Positions 24,007 through 39,000 of a stretch of 64,000 nucleotides of DNA are shown piece by piece. The DNA is taken from positions 1,426,001 to 1,490,000 of the forward strand of contig CM065324.1 in the NCBI GenBank assembly GCA_033032175.1, written 5' to 3'. The position numbers and the translations under genes are program-made. The notes under the pieces are model-generated. The model was given only the letters and a program-made list of their open reading frames with translations. It was not told the DNA's origin and made no database searches. Position 1 is the stretch's first letter. Every line of letters begins with the position of its first letter. Source of the DNA: Saturnia japonica (taxonomy: Eukaryota > Arthropoda > Insecta > Lepidoptera > Saturniidae).

Positions 24007-27000
24007 ATGGATTCTCTTGTTGGATACGGCAGTGATGATGAAATTGAATCCGATCGTCACGGGAATCATCGTCCTATGGTAAGTGTCGCGTAGTTGGGAA
24101 CATTTACCTCTTTGATTACCTGACAAACTTGCTTGATTTCATGTTGAATGAATACTGTGTATAATATTTCAGTTATAAAAATAGTTAGAAAAACATCTCT
24201 GTTTCTATTATTAATGATATTATATGTTTAATTTATGTTGGTGTTGGTTAGATTTACAAGAACGTTAACATCCGATGTGTCTTTGCACTATAGCAAATCG
24301 CCACAATTGTCTTGATTACATATGGCAGACAATTCAAATAGTAGGTATTTGTTATAAATGGAGCTTAGATATTGTGCACTGATCGCAGTACCGTACAAGC
24401 CGCAAATAGTAACAGTATTGCATCCTTAAAATAGTACCATACATTTGCAGAAGAATGTTTCGTACACCTTTTGAACTTTTTAAAATGTATAAAAAGTGCA
24501 CGCCGTTGTTCTTTGTGAAGTGGCTCTATTGCATTAAATTTACAAAAAAAAAACCTACTCTTTTTTGTAGCAAATAAAAGTGTTTTTCTATTGATTATCA
24601 AGTAATTAGTTTTTACAGAAGAAAATAACATGAATGGATTTATCTATACATTGTTAATTATCACATAAATACGTTTCGTTAATTTTAACCATTTTATCTA
24701 TAGAGGTTTTTGTCATTCCTCAGTCTTTGTGTGACAATGAAAGTAACAATGAAAAACCCTATGCTCCATTTTTGCTCCTATTAACTCTATGTCCAAGAGT
24801 TCAACAGGGCATAACATCCCAACATTGTGAAATCCCTTAATTAAACTAAATTGATTGAGAGTTCTTGTATCAAATAGTCAATTTTCTAAAGAGCATATTG
24901 ACATTTTCTGTTACAAAGGGTGTAAATACAATTTTGGGCAGAGTTTTTGATGTGCTTTTATTTAGATTTTCATACCCTATTGTTATGTTTTTAAAATTAA
25001 ACTACAATAAAAAAATAGTCATTACTACCAAAGGTTTTCTTAAATCTAAAAACTACTTTCATTAAAAACTGGGTCATAAGATAATATTATTTTTACATTA
25101 TAAGAGTAAACTTGTAGAAAAGAAAGTATAAAATATATTGTATATTTTTGAGCAAATAAAATATAAAAAACAAGAGTTATTTAAGTTTTTTATTTTTTTA
25201 GATTTTTGCTCATAGCCAAAAGTATGTCATTACAATTTACACCCTTTGTAGTAGAAACAGTTGATATATGACAATAGAAACAGTCAGTAGTATCACACTA
25301 TCCTTTTTGCTAAAGACAATAAAATATAAAACTTGAGCTATAATTAACATAAATTATACCAATAAATTCTCAAGTTAGGTTTATTAAAGAAACAGATATT
25401 AATCTGCATTCTCTGCTTGACAATAGAATGATATTGTAGGTGGGAGGTGGAGGTGGCAGTGCTGGAAGTCACCGTCGCCGTGATGATGACGATAATTACG
25501 AGGAAGTCAACATGGACTTGAGCGAGGTGATTGTTTACTTTATACTTCTCTACTGTACTTTGTATTGGTTCAAATTAATGAAAATTGCTAAAGAAAAAAC
25601 CAAAATACTATAATACTAATATTTTTCCAAATTAGTGTCGCTTTTCTCTATCCTACATAAATTTTTATGATAAATTTTAATGTTATTAGTGAATGGTAAG
25701 ATATGTTTTAATTATTTTTGAGACATTTTTTATTAAAGTGAACTATTATAAAGTATACTGTTATCATATAGGTACCTCACACATTTTTTCCACTGATATT
25801 CTACAGTTATATAAACAGAGAATCTAAACTATATTGAAAAAAGTGTTCATATTCATTTTGGTGTTACCATTGCACTATTTTGGGACATAAGTAAATATAA
25901 ACTTGTCAGAATAATTACATCAGGTTAAATTCTGTAAAATTATGTCTGTTTTCTGGCTCTAATGCTCATTTCAAACCTATGATATTCAATTTGAAAGTTA
26001 AAAGGGAGTTTGCTACTTGGTTGATAGAAGTTGGTACAAGTTACCTATATTCATGTACTAGATAGATTGTAATATGTTTTCTTTTTAATCCTTGTTTACA
26101 ATAACACTCGAAGTTAGTGCTGGTGTGTTCGAGAATAGTGACATATAAACCTAGGAAGGTTAGGCTAGGAAGTAAATCTGCTAGAATACAACTTCGTAAT
26201 AGATTTTGAACACAAGAGTAGTAAGTCAGATAAACATTAGAAAAAAGACGTACAAACCCTTATGATATGTTATAACTGTGCCATCTTTACTAAAGCTCAG
26301 AAGTGGAATTGATTTGGTACTCATTAACAAAGAGTGATATTTGTCTCTAAGACACTATAGGCATGTTCTGGTAGCTGCATTTGAGAACCAATCCTTTCTT
26401 TGGACTTAGATTTACCATCTTAGGCCACATTGTTTCTTGATATGATCTATGATAGTGCTCAAACTGGTAAAGTATAAAAAGACCAAAAATATTTTTTTTA
26501 ATGAATAGACTATGAATAAAATAGAGCTTTTAGATAATAATAATATAAAAATGTTATTTTCAAAGATGATATTAACATTTATTATTTTATATGTTACCCA
26601 TTTGTAAATTGACAAAAAAAAAAAAGTCAAATACCCCCCAACTCTTCGAGCTTGCTGCGAGTAGTCTTCGCCGATGACCGGTTCTTTCTTCACTTCTATC
26701 TCCCTACCTACATAGACATGTAAGTACATAGTGTTAATGAGTTATTTAATTATGTCCCACTGCTCGACAAGAAGAGCCTCCATCCGGGGGGTCTGCTTGT
26801 GGGTAATCAATATACCAGCCCAAGAGTATTGGTGATTTATAACAAGTTGTGGTGGTCGAGAGGTTTGGTCGGCAGAATATCCATTCGATGTCCGAATTTT
26901 TAGAAATGCGATGTTACATTTACTACTTTGAATTGGTAACAATATCCGGTGACGGTGAAGGGAAACATCGTGAGGAAACCGGAGGCCCTAGCCTAGTTGC

Positions 27001-30000
27001 CTTTCTATAATCGTTAACGCTAACAGGGGACGAAAAAATTCATGGAATTGACATGTTTCAACGTTAAATCACGTGATCTGATAATGTCAATTCCATACAT
27101 TTTTTCGTTTTCTATTAGCAACCCTTGCAAGCAATATTCTTGTAGTAGCACAATATGTAGAAAAAATTGTAGAACTGTAGATTTTTCTCTGCGTTTGATA
27201 TCGCTTATACGTCATGGTGCTGATATATTGATAACCCATAACCCTGTCCCCTGGGACGAAGGTTTTTGTCTACCAGTAGGATAAGGCCTTTGCCCAGCTG
27301 TAGGACATTATAGGTTGGTATTATTATTTATTATTATCACTGTTGTGTTTTTACACGAATTACGTAGTTGACCGTCCGTAGGAGGTTTTTAAAAGGCAAT
27401 TTTTAGTCCTTTACAAAACTTATAATAAAAATTAATTAATTACAATATATAAATCTTAAACTAAGGTGTGAACCTCCAAGCTCAGGCGATCGAGCGAGAT
27501 TGTTCTTCCGTCATTCTTTCATTGTCCCACGAAGTGTTCATTTCACCTGGTCAGCGATTTCCGATAATTCACGTGGGAACTTGCATTGTAATCTGAGTCC
27601 GCGTTACCTGGTTCTGGGTGGTCGAGTACGTTGGGTAGGTAGGACAGTAGGTAACACCTCCCCTCCTGGATGAGCAATGTCGTAGATTCTTCAAGATAGT
27701 CACCGCGTCGACGAAACGACTATCGGGCGGGAATCGAAGTTAGATCCCGCAAACCGACGCGACTATCCTACCGACTGCGCCAATTACGTAGTTGACCGTC
27801 CGTAGGAGGTTTTTAAAAGGCAATTTTTAGTCCTTTACAAAACTTATAATAAAAATTAATTAATTACAATATATAAATCTTAAACTAAGGTGTGAACCTC
27901 CAAGCTCAGGCGATCGAGCGAGATTGTTCTTCCGTAATTCTTTCATTGTCCCACGAAGTGTTCATTTCACCTGGTCAGCGATTTCCGATAATTCACGTGG
28001 GAACTTGCATTGTAATCTGAGTCCGCGTTACCTGGTTCTGGGTGGTCGAGTACGTTGGGTAGGTAGGACAGTAGGTAACACACGGTGGTGGTTTCATGGG
28101 ATTATTTCTCAAGTGTTCAAGTTTCCTCAGGATGCTGTCATTTAACATTGGTCGATATTGTTAATTAGATTAAACTTATTAGATGTATGCAAATTTAAAA
28201 AAAATAGATATGTACGTTTAGTACCTATTTAATTAATTGAACTTTGATTAATAAAATAAAATATTAAAACAAGCAATGCAAAGAGATAAAGAACTATTCT
28301 GATAGTTGTGTTAAGAATAAGATGTGTAATTAATAGTAATAATAAAACAATAAAATAATAATAGTAAGTAGTAATGAGTAATAACATTACTCAACCGTCA
28401 CAATAACGAGGGAATTTTTAATCGTTTTGTTACTTGTGACGAAAAATACATCAATCGAACAATCCGAAATGTTCATCACAGTGGTTAAACCCAGGAGAAC
28501 CGGCCAATTCCTGTTCTAAGCGAAAGTTGACTGTGAAAAAGGTACTGGTGAGTGTTTGGTGGGCCAGTGCTGGTGTCATACACTACAGCTTCCTAAAATC
28601 TGGCCAGACGATAACGGCAGATCTGTATTGTCAACAATTGCAAACCATGATGGAAAACCTAGCCGTTAAACAACCGAGACTGGTCAATCTCTCTAGCCCC
28701 CTGCTGCTTCAGGACAACGCTAGACCCCATTCTTCATGACATACGGTCGCTAAATTAGAGGAACTGTGGTTGGGATGTCTCCGACACCCACCATACTCTC
28801 CAGACCTTGCTCCAACAGATTACCACATTTTTTTTAAAGAATTTTGACAATTCTTTGCAGGAAAAAAAAATTCAGTTCTGATGAGGCTGTCTAAACCGCC
28901 TTCAAAGATTTATTGATTCTCGCTCCCACAGTTTTTTCAGCAATGGAATCAATTAACTACCTATAAAATGGTGAAAATACATAGATAATGATGGTACATA
29001 CTTCGATTGATTAAATGTATAATTTTATAATGTTTTTTTGGTTTTACTTTTTCCATATAAAACGTTAATTTCATATGTAAGAACCTAATATTTTGAAGTC
29101 AACATGCGCCAACTATTTTCAATTTCAATTGTATCATAGCCAAGTTTGGGACTTAAAGCTAAAACTGTTTACAATTGATTAAAAAAAAAATGTAATTTTG
29201 TTTTCGGTCATAATTTTTTTTAAATATTTGACTGCGCTAATGTTAAGTACAGTTATAGTTATTTACTTTATAATATTGAACAGACTCTTGTAACATATTT
29301 TTAATGTTCTGTATTTCTTTGCATAAAAATGTATTTCAGCCCTACTGACGATTAATTAAAAATATCCAAGCAAACGACATTTGCCTATCTATGTAGACTT
29401 GGATAGTAAAATATCATTTAAATACAAAAATTCTTCCAAATCGTGAAAGAAATCTTTTGCATAATTTATTTATACTAAAAACCGCCTGTGACTTTCTTGA
29501 CGTACTTACAATGTAAAATTTTATTATAATAAAAATTAGCTTATACATATATCAGTAAATATTGTAGCTTCATGTTTATGCCAGTGAAAGAGCTTTTAGG
29601 ATCGGATTATTAATTACAGAGCTTACCTCCTACTTACATACAAACTTTCATTCTTGTAATACAATCCGGGAAGTTGATAACTTTTGGAAAATTGTTTTAA
29701 GCACTTTATAAGCTAAAAATAATACCTATGAATAATTTATTTTTCATTAATACATCTTAAAGAGAGATTACAAAAACGCGCCATTATGGTCCCGTGACGT
29801 CATAATTCATTATATATGTCATTTTGTATGATAACAGTGACAACGTATGCAACACTAACGTTCATATTTCCTGAATGGTGACGTCACATTTTCTAATCGG
29901 CGTTTCAAATCATGTGACTCGCAGATAAAAAAATATTAGTTTTCCAAAAGCTAAATTAAATAAATAGACAATTACTTTTATGTACCAGATTTGCGTTGTT

Positions 30001-33000
30001 TTAGGCTTTTTATCTATATAGCAATATTACTTAATAATTTACTTTAATTTTAATAAACATACAGTCAACTCGTGGATTGCTCATTTAGTATTACATTAGA
30101 TAAAGAACGGCGGTATATTTACATTGTACGTCTACTACTGGGCGGTACTTCTTATACAAATAATATTTTGGTAACCACCCTACGGTCAATCTACACTGTA
30201 AATATTGCGGAGTTGGTATTAGCTTGTTATAGTACATATTGTCAGCATAATTTTTAAACCAGATAAGTAGCATTTTGTATTCACTTAATGAGGTTTAAAA
30301 ATTTTAACGTACATTAAACAACTACATGAGAGACAACATTCCTGCACAAAGTGTCGTCAATACGTTAACAAGTCGAAAATGCAACCCTTCGCATTTATTT
30401 TACGGGGAATCCCTCGACTATATTGCTGTTGTAAGTATTGAGTGAGTTCATACTTTAATGTTATCAAAACAGGGAGATTTGATCATCAGATGTTCTTGGC
30501 CTATAAAAGCTCCCATGCTGATTTGCCGACTTAGGTGTTACGTGAAATTTAAGGAGGGTAAGGGGGGTACAGAAAAATGTTACGGTGCGTTACATAGGGG
30601 GGGAGGGGAGGCTCGAAAATCTCCAAAAATTGCCTTACGTAATACTTCCACCACATAAATTGGGCAACTCGGACGCCAAATTTGATGCAAGTCGACTTGT
30701 CAACCTATTCACGGCTTCTACGGATTTCATAAGTAATAAAAATATATACTATGGTATTATTATTAACATAACTATTACAGAAAATAGGAAATGAATAATT
30801 AACGAATTTCTTCGAACTGTTGATTTCTCGGCGTTTGGAATCGCCATTACGCCGTGGGTTGGCGTGCTGATTAAACCAGTACCTTGCCTTGGTAAGAGGC
30901 ATTTGCAATAGTGGGACACGTACAGAATTATATAATTTTACTTCTTTTTCATTTAAAATGTATTTTTTCTAAGATTAAGCCGACAGTAAACAATATATTA
31001 GGTCAAATAAATCCAAATTGTTTGTACTTAGTAAATCAATAGACAGGTAAACATTATAAACTAGCTGACATTTGCGAATATTACACACATAAACACACCT
31101 CTAACGGTTAACAATTTCAATACTAGAAATAAATATAAAATCGTCATTCAATCATTTAGACGTAGTAAAACAAATAAAAGCTTTTTTAGGTAATTGTGTT
31201 AGGTTCTATAATAAACTTCCTAAGCACATTACCGATTTGCCGGATAATGAGTTCAAGAATGATGTTAAGCAAGTTTTATTGTCGAAAGCGTAATTTATAG
31301 GGTAGCTGATTCTGTGAATGATGATGTCTGGATGTGATTCCCTCTCTGTACATCTACTGAAAATGATAACATCTGTGTATAATTAAATACTGTTAAAACT
31401 AATTAAAAAAAAACAAAATAAGATGCTAAAAGCTCTTAAGAAACTCGGCTTAATACTACGTTTGGGTAAACCCTTTAAGAAAGTAGAAACTTTAAAAGTT
31501 TTATATTACGCCTATGTTCGCAGTATACTGGACTTTGCAAGTGTAGTTTGGAGCCCACAATATGAAGTGCACATAGCCAGGATTGAGAAAATACAGAACA
31601 GATTTTTAAAGTCCCTCGATTATAGAACTAGTCATAATTTTATTGATTTTAAAACAAGTGCTTCTAGGCATAATATGCAATCCTTAAAACATAGGAGGAT
31701 ATATCTTGATGCAATCTTCTTACATAAAATAATTAATCACTATATAGATTCTTCTCCACTTCTGGAACACATTTCTTTAAAAATACCGCGATCAAACGCA
31801 CGATCAAAGGACACATTTCATGTTCCCTTTTGTCGGACAAATTATTTCAAAAACTCCTTCTTTCAACGTTCTTGTTATTACTATAACAGATTTCTTAGTG
31901 ACGTTGACATATTTTCAAATAAATTATCATCTTACAAAAGGAAGGTACGTGATTTGTTGAATAAAGACATGTTATGATATAATATAAATTTAACTCTTGT
32001 ATGTTTTTATTTTAATTTTGATATTTAAATTCTAAATTTATTTAGTTCTTTTTTTTTAATATGATTGTAACGCTACGATTTTTGAAAAATTATGTATAGA
32101 TAGATATATGTACTTCAATATATGGTATTGTAGGCCTGTTTGTATAAATTATATTTAAACATGTTTATGTTATGGCTGTATGTTACCTTAATTAAATAAA
32201 TAAATTTAAAAAAAAATGTTGATTAACCTGATCGAGTTTCTTGTCGGTTCTTCTCGATGGCTGGGATGTTTTCCGAACCGGTGGTAGTGTTTTGACATTC
32301 ATAAGTGCCTTCTTAGGGCCTAAATTAAATAAAAAATATTTTGATTTTGTTAATGTATGGCGCCTTGAATATATTTTCATTAGCGTCAACAGACAGCATT
32401 CCTGCGTTGCCTGCGAAAAAAAAAAATTCTTTAGAAATAATATAAAAGACCATGTAACAATATTACATGGCAATCAAACACTTTATGTGTCTTATAAAAA
32501 TATAATTTTATGTAAATGATGCATATTTTGTCGCAGGACTCTCAGGAAGCCGGGTCGGAACCAGAACTACCGCAGGCGGGATCGTCCTACAAGCAGACAT
32601 CTCGCGATGACCGCCGCGGCTCGGGTAACGGTTATTTGAAAAATATTTTACCTATTAGAAAGAAGAAAGAAACAAAATATATTTATTGTTGTGAAAATAC
32701 GGACACACAGTTTTTATAGACAAAACATATAACATAACTTATAAACAAAAAAGTTAAACACTAATATTGAATATTAAAAATGTAATAGACTCGTATGTGC
32801 CGTAGTCCACTACAAAGGGCGGATAACTCAGCATAAGCATATTACTGATCGGGTAGTGTAGTTTACCATTTAACGTGTTCTCTCGTTTCTATAGTATTGA
32901 GTCCTTTAAACGAGGCGTGGTAGAAGCATTTCAGCAGGCTGGTATGACATGGCGACCGCCGATGAAGTTTGTGTCATCGACGGTGCCGTTGTTTGTATAC

Positions 33001-36000
33001 TGTAACAGTACTTATCATCAGGTGCTGTTATTAAATAGGAGTGAACCAAACTATAGTTTTCGATTGATGGATTTTATCGGCGTTGTTTTTGTTTTTATTG
33101 TACGCAATCGGTATCCTGTCCGGGAAAATAAATGAACAATAGATTGGATGGAGTTCTAATTGGCATGGTTGGCTTCCGACCTGTGTCACATCCTATTTTA
33201 TTTTACTGGGATTTAAGTATGATCTAGGGCTTCTGGGGTGCTTATCTTTTTAGTCTGCGAGTTATTTGATTTTCTTGTAACAAGTTTTGTGGGTGTTTTT
33301 ATACATCAAAAGTGACAAACAAACATATGGTAACCGCCTTATGGGTACACACCCGCCCGGGGGGACGAGTGGTTTTGTGAGACTCCTACTCACTAAAACT
33401 CCACGGTATACCATCCGCCGCCATACTGGGGCGACGCGGGCACTACGCTGGCATACAGCCGCGCCGGCCCGGCTAAACCAGGCCCCGGCCTAAGTAGGAG
33501 ACGGCTCAGTACACCCTAGCCGTCTCCTCCGTCCGCCGAACTTGTGCAAACCGCCGGATAAACCGCCTCCTCCTGCCACCCGTTCGTCTTTGGCGGAGAG
33601 GGCCGCTCCGGGGATCCCCCTCACGAACCCTCTCCGCGGCCTCCTGCGAGATGACGTCCTCGCAAAAGGAGGCCATCGCCGTCCGTGCCCTCTCGCTGCC
33701 GAGCATGGCTCTCACCACACTCGGCAGCGAGAGATCTTCACCAATAACTGCGGCCAGAGTGCGACGCTGCTCCCCCCAGGCCGCACACGCACCAAGAGTG
33801 TGCTGCGCCGTATCCTCCGCAGCCCCGCACTCATGGCACGCAGTGGAGGGCTCCCTCCTGGCTATTTTGTGCAGGTACCATCCGAAGCATCCATGTCCGG
33901 ACAGTACCTGCACAAGCCTAAACGTCAGGGAGCCCTGCTCCCTGCTACACCACTGCAGGAGGACCGGGCGGACGGCGTCTATGGTATAACGTACAAAGCG
34001 CGCGTCCGCCCGGTCCTCCTCCCACCTTCTCAATACGTCCTCGCGGACTTCTCGCCTAACCATTACAACTTCTTCGGGAGCCGGAGGCTCTCCTGACTCT
34101 CGCTCGCCGCCGTGAATCTGTACACGGCGGCGAGCACCTCCGCCTCCAACTCCCACGGCGGGGAGCCGGCGAGCACACAGGCCGCCCCCGTGGACACCGA
34201 CCGGTATCCGCGAACGACTCTCAGCACCACGACACGCTGCGCAGCACGCAGCACGCGTCTGTTTGTGGCGCTGAGAGCATCCACCCAGATCGGTGCCCCG
34301 TAGACGGCATGCTCCGCAAACCCCGCAAATATGGCGACAACTCGCGCCCGGTCCTCCCGATTCGGGAGAGCCGATCGAGAGCTGCCGCCGCTCCCACAAT
34401 GCGCGGTCCGAGCCCTTAAATGTGACTCGAACCGCCATCTCGTCCAGGACAAGCCCGTACTTGATCTCCCGACCCGACCCTTACCCTTCTACGTAGATGT
34501 GGGCCACAGGAGGCGGCCCACACCGAGGCCCATGAAAAAGTAGGGCCGTCTGTGGCCAGGCGCGCCACCTCGGCATAACTGCCCCCCCCGGGCTACAACC
34601 AGGGTATCGTCCGCGTAGCAAATTACGCGGACTCCTTCCGGGAGTGCTACGCGAAGCATCCAGTCGTAGCCCATGTTCCACAGGAGCGGTCTCCAACACC
34701 GACCCCTGTGGAAAACCACACCCAACGTGGCGCCGGGCCACAATCCCCCGGCCGTCCGCGAAGACGACCTCTCTCTCTTGGAGGTAGTTCTCCAACAGCC
34801 GCCGCAGGTACGAAGGCACCCCGAAAAACCGGAGTGCCTCCCGAATGACATTATGCAGCGGACTGTTAAAGGCGTTGGCGATGTCAATCGACACCGCCAA
34901 CAACCTATCTCCCTCCCGGGTCGCCTCCGCGGACCACGTCTTCAGGGTGGAGAGGGCGTCCAAAGTGGAGCGCCCTCTCCGGAAGCCGAACTGCCAGTCA
35001 GAGAGGTACTTACTACTAGCGCGTTTCGTATTTTGAATCCCCCCTAACTACAAAGACTTCTGGGAACCCTACGCACAACAGGAACACAATACATTTATCC
35101 TTGGCAACAAATAATTGGCTGCGATCTTCTGTAGGGAGGATGTATTCCACCAGTCAGACTGCCCCAAGTAGAGAGGAATCTCCAAAGAAGTCTCTGCCCT
35201 ACCCCTCTTTCTCATCATTCCTTGGTAAAGCTTCATCAAACAACCTAGAAGTCGGAACAGACGAGCAGATCACATAAGATACCCAGGTTTACACCTGGAC
35301 AAGTGACTGACCTGGCAAAAGTTCATAATGACTAAACGCAAACAACTAGGTTTTACAAATGAGGAAAGTCTTTTGGCTAATAGGCCACTGGTCAGAATTA
35401 TCAGTGAGCAGTAAACTACTTACGTACAAGGCAATATTAAAATCTATCTCTAGACTTATGGGATATAATTATGTGGAAAAGCCTCTCGCTCCAATGTGGA
35501 AATTATATAAAGATTCTAAAATCAACTGCTAAGGATTATGAGCAATGCTCCTCGTTTTGTTACACATTCAAAAAATATGCTTTTCCTTAAGGTAAAAGTG
35601 ACATTAACTGACTTCGATACATTACATTGGTCTTGATTTTCCATTTATTTAATCAGGGCGAGATGCCATTTGGTCCCATTTGCAGGATTTGACCTTTAGA
35701 GCTCTTCTTTTTTTATGGTGTGATGTCACAGGGAAAAAATAGGTTCATCTTTGATCATTTTAAGATCCCTCCCTTCCCGCCTCCATTTAAAAGCTATAAC
35801 TATGCTTGTGTGTACAGTATATTATCTATACAATTAATAAAATTGAAGTGTCTGTTTGTAATGTGAAAATAATAGTTTTTTTACTAAATGCATATGAAAG
35901 TATATACGATACCTGAAACAAAAAGCCCATTTAAAATTTTTTTGTCTCTGTCTGTCTGTTTGTTCCGTGTAATCTCCGAAACGGTTGGACCGATTTTGAC

Positions 36001-39000
36001 GGGATTTTCACTGACAGATAGCTGATGATATAGGGAGTAACTTAGGCTACTTTTATTTTAGAAAAAGAATTAGGGATCCGCACAAATAAAAAAAACTAGT
36101 CATGCTGAATCAATTTGGGCGCTTAAATGTCTTATTCTGAGTCAACCATAAGAGATATAGTAAATAAATGTACTACATAATCATAGGCATTAACAAGATC
36201 TACAAAAAAGTTCGGGAGAGTATACATTTATCTTCTAAGGAACACCCACAATAGCATTTTTGTCTTTAAAATAGCGGGGAACGAAGGAGCAAGATTCGCG
36301 CGGGCATTCTGTAGTCTACGTGAGTGAAGCCACGGGCACAGCTAGTATGAAATAAATAATGTTAACAAACCAGATCGAATCACTTTTGTACTTTTGACGT
36401 TTACGAACGCCTTGTCAGTAAGTACTTATATTATTTGATTTTTGTTTTTACCGAAAGCTTAGGGTTATTGGTCAGCATTAAAAATTAGTTATTATAGTGA
36501 CCATGAGGTCACGAAAGTGATGAAAGTATAATGCAATGTAAACTTTCAGATGATAATCGCGATACCGGTCGCGAGCGTCGTGACCGGGACGAGCGCAGGG
36601 ACCGCCAGCAGGATTCGCCGGCGAGGTCCCGCACCGACAGGCGCTCGCCTCACACTGATGATAGACACAGGTAGACCGTTTTTGAACTGAAAAGTTCTTT
36701 AGATTTGAATCGCGATGACACGAAAATTAGACTAATGCTAAACTATAGGATTTAACCTGCGAGAGTCTGAAATAATAATACGGTATACATGGTTATGTAA
36801 GTACTGGTTTTCACGACTGTCATTGTCGTTGATTTGTTCTAGTTTCAAAAAATCTTCATTCAATTTAAAACCTAAGAAGGCACTTATGAAAGTCAAAACA
36901 CCACTGCCGGTTCGGAAAATATCCCAGACATCGAGAAGTGCCGGTAAGAAACTCGATCGTGTTTCTCTTTTTTTTCCAACTGTACAAAAGTGTTTATATA
37001 AAACAATAATAATAATAATTTAGTGGATGCACAGAGAGGGAGTCACTTCCAGACATCACTATCATTCACATAATGCTCCACTCTATACGTTTTGACAGTA
37101 AGACCTGCTTGACATAGTCCTTGAACTTGTAGTCCGGTAAATCAGTAATATGCGTCGGGATTTTATTATAAAACTGAGACTATTACCGAAAAAACTTTTA
37201 TTGGACCTACTTAGTCTAAAACACGGTACGACTAATTTATCTTTATTTCTAGTTGATATTTGATAAAATCTAACTTGAGTAAGTTTTTACGAATATACAT
37301 TAAGTTATCAACGATGTTGTATGTAACACTACAGGTCGTCGATAGTTCGAGTCCAGATGATTTACGATTTTAAAGAAGTTATTTTTATGTTTTCTTAAGG
37401 TTTCAATTTTACCGCGTGTGAACTGCACTGCACCCATGTTTTTTTTGAAATAGTATAACTTTTGCCAAGAGTTGTTTTTTTGTCTCCTATGTGATACAAA
37501 CATTATATTATGTTCGCCTTATAGTTATCATTGTACAAGCACAATACACGTAGGCATATATCCAGTTCCATACAGCGAGCGATAAACTCGAAACGCATAC
37601 ATACGAGGATTTTAGATCGAGTCGGTCGAATGCCAGTCGTGAGTGTCCGTCCCCGTCCCCGTCCGCGCTTACCCGATACACGTAATTGTTGTTTTGTATT
37701 TGAAACTATACGTTATTCATCATAAAAGAAGCATGCGTGATACATGACAAATGTTCATTTTAGAGATGTAGCATAACCCAAATTGAAAGTTAACTTTACG
37801 ATAGTTTATTCATGTTTCGAGGAAATTACAACGGATAATACGATTATGTTTTAAAACAATTGAGGGGTGTGTAAGCTGTGTAAATTAAATAAAAAAAAAA
37901 TTAAGTATAGTACTATTGAGATCGCAATCACCAAGGTTAATTCTTCCAGTTAATAGTATTCTTGGTGTGTTGCAGTAAAAATGGAGTAATTACTTAAATA
38001 TATATTTTTACTAGAAATTTAAAAAAAAAGAAAGTAATAAATTAAATGCATAACGGCATTCGATTAACTCGATTAATTTTATTTTGGTCTGCTCTAGTTG
38101 TGTTCAATAAAAAGTACTGCTGCAGAAAAAGAAAAAAATATGAAAAATTACAAAAATCATTGTATAGAGAATGTTATTACGGAATATTTCGTGCAAAATA
38201 TTTTTATAACGATTATCAATATCCTAAATTTTTTCAAATAATAAATTGATAAACGAAATGCATATTTTTAGGCCATGTTGTAATTTGCACGACCTAACAA
38301 TTTACGTTCTAAGTACACTTTATGCATCGTTTCTTATGATGAACGAAGTACAGGTTCTGAATTAGCAACAATGAATAAACGATTTTATCAAAATTGTTGT
38401 GTATAATTTGTTCATATAAATAATAAACCTAAATGAATATTTACTGACCTATTTTCTCCACATTTGTATGGTATTAGGCTCTTTATCAATAGAATAATAT
38501 TATTAAATAATCTATATATTTATATGTGAAGCAAAAGCTTCTGGTACCTTTTTAAATTAGACCCCCCCAAAATATTGACATTGTCACAGGTCACTCAACG
38601 AAAAGTGAGCAAGTGATGTAGATAGGACAGATAAACAGGAAATAATCTGTGGTCAAAAAGTCGCTGGTCGAATTTCGACCTTAGGGCGATCGGTAGTTTA
38701 TTTATATTGTTAAACATTGTCAACTGTCATTTGGTTTATCGCGTTTCGGGATCAGCCCGTGCATATCCAGCAGCCCTCGATCCCACAATATTCTGTGATT
38801 GCTGTTGTCGTTGGATTTTACTGTACTGCCCCTTTGCCGTGCTATTATAAAAAAGGGTAATATTCAACTCTGTTTAATTTTGTATTACAGATACGAGAGG
38901 AATGACCGCGGCCGTGGCGGTCACGAGGCCGGTTCCAATAGACGTGGTCTCCTTGGAGACAAACCTGACGACAGCAAGGTATTATCATATTTATACACTT

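Larger units (their letters stand above)
25527..32536 (+). other. RSRC2 intron 2, 7.0 kb
   Basis: The largest RSRC2 intron. In order it holds AT-rich unassigned DNA (25527-26740), LINE tail repeats, the SINE body-head-body array, the mariner relic, unassigned AT-rich DNA (29010-29640), family D repeat, unassigned DNA (30080-31150), two LINE fragments and a reversed repeat. Donor GTGATT and acceptor GTCGCAG fit the frame. Confidence 0.8.

Noticed and set aside
27658..27781. tRNA gene on the minus strand
   Set aside because: Box-like motifs without consistent acceptor and anticodon stems; it is part of a repeat array.
27358..28081. Pair of 300-bp LTRs around a 124-bp interior
   Set aside because: No TG/CA ends, no target duplication, and the interior is a tRNA-like SINE head, so a SINE array fits better.
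33542..34096. Plus-strand ORFs opposite the R1-clade LINE
   Set aside because: Shadows made by the GC-rich antisense LINE coding sequence.
38046..38249. 67-codon ORF
   Set aside because: Lies in an AT-rich RSRC2 intron, composition-driven Lys/Tyr/Phe-rich translation, no domain.
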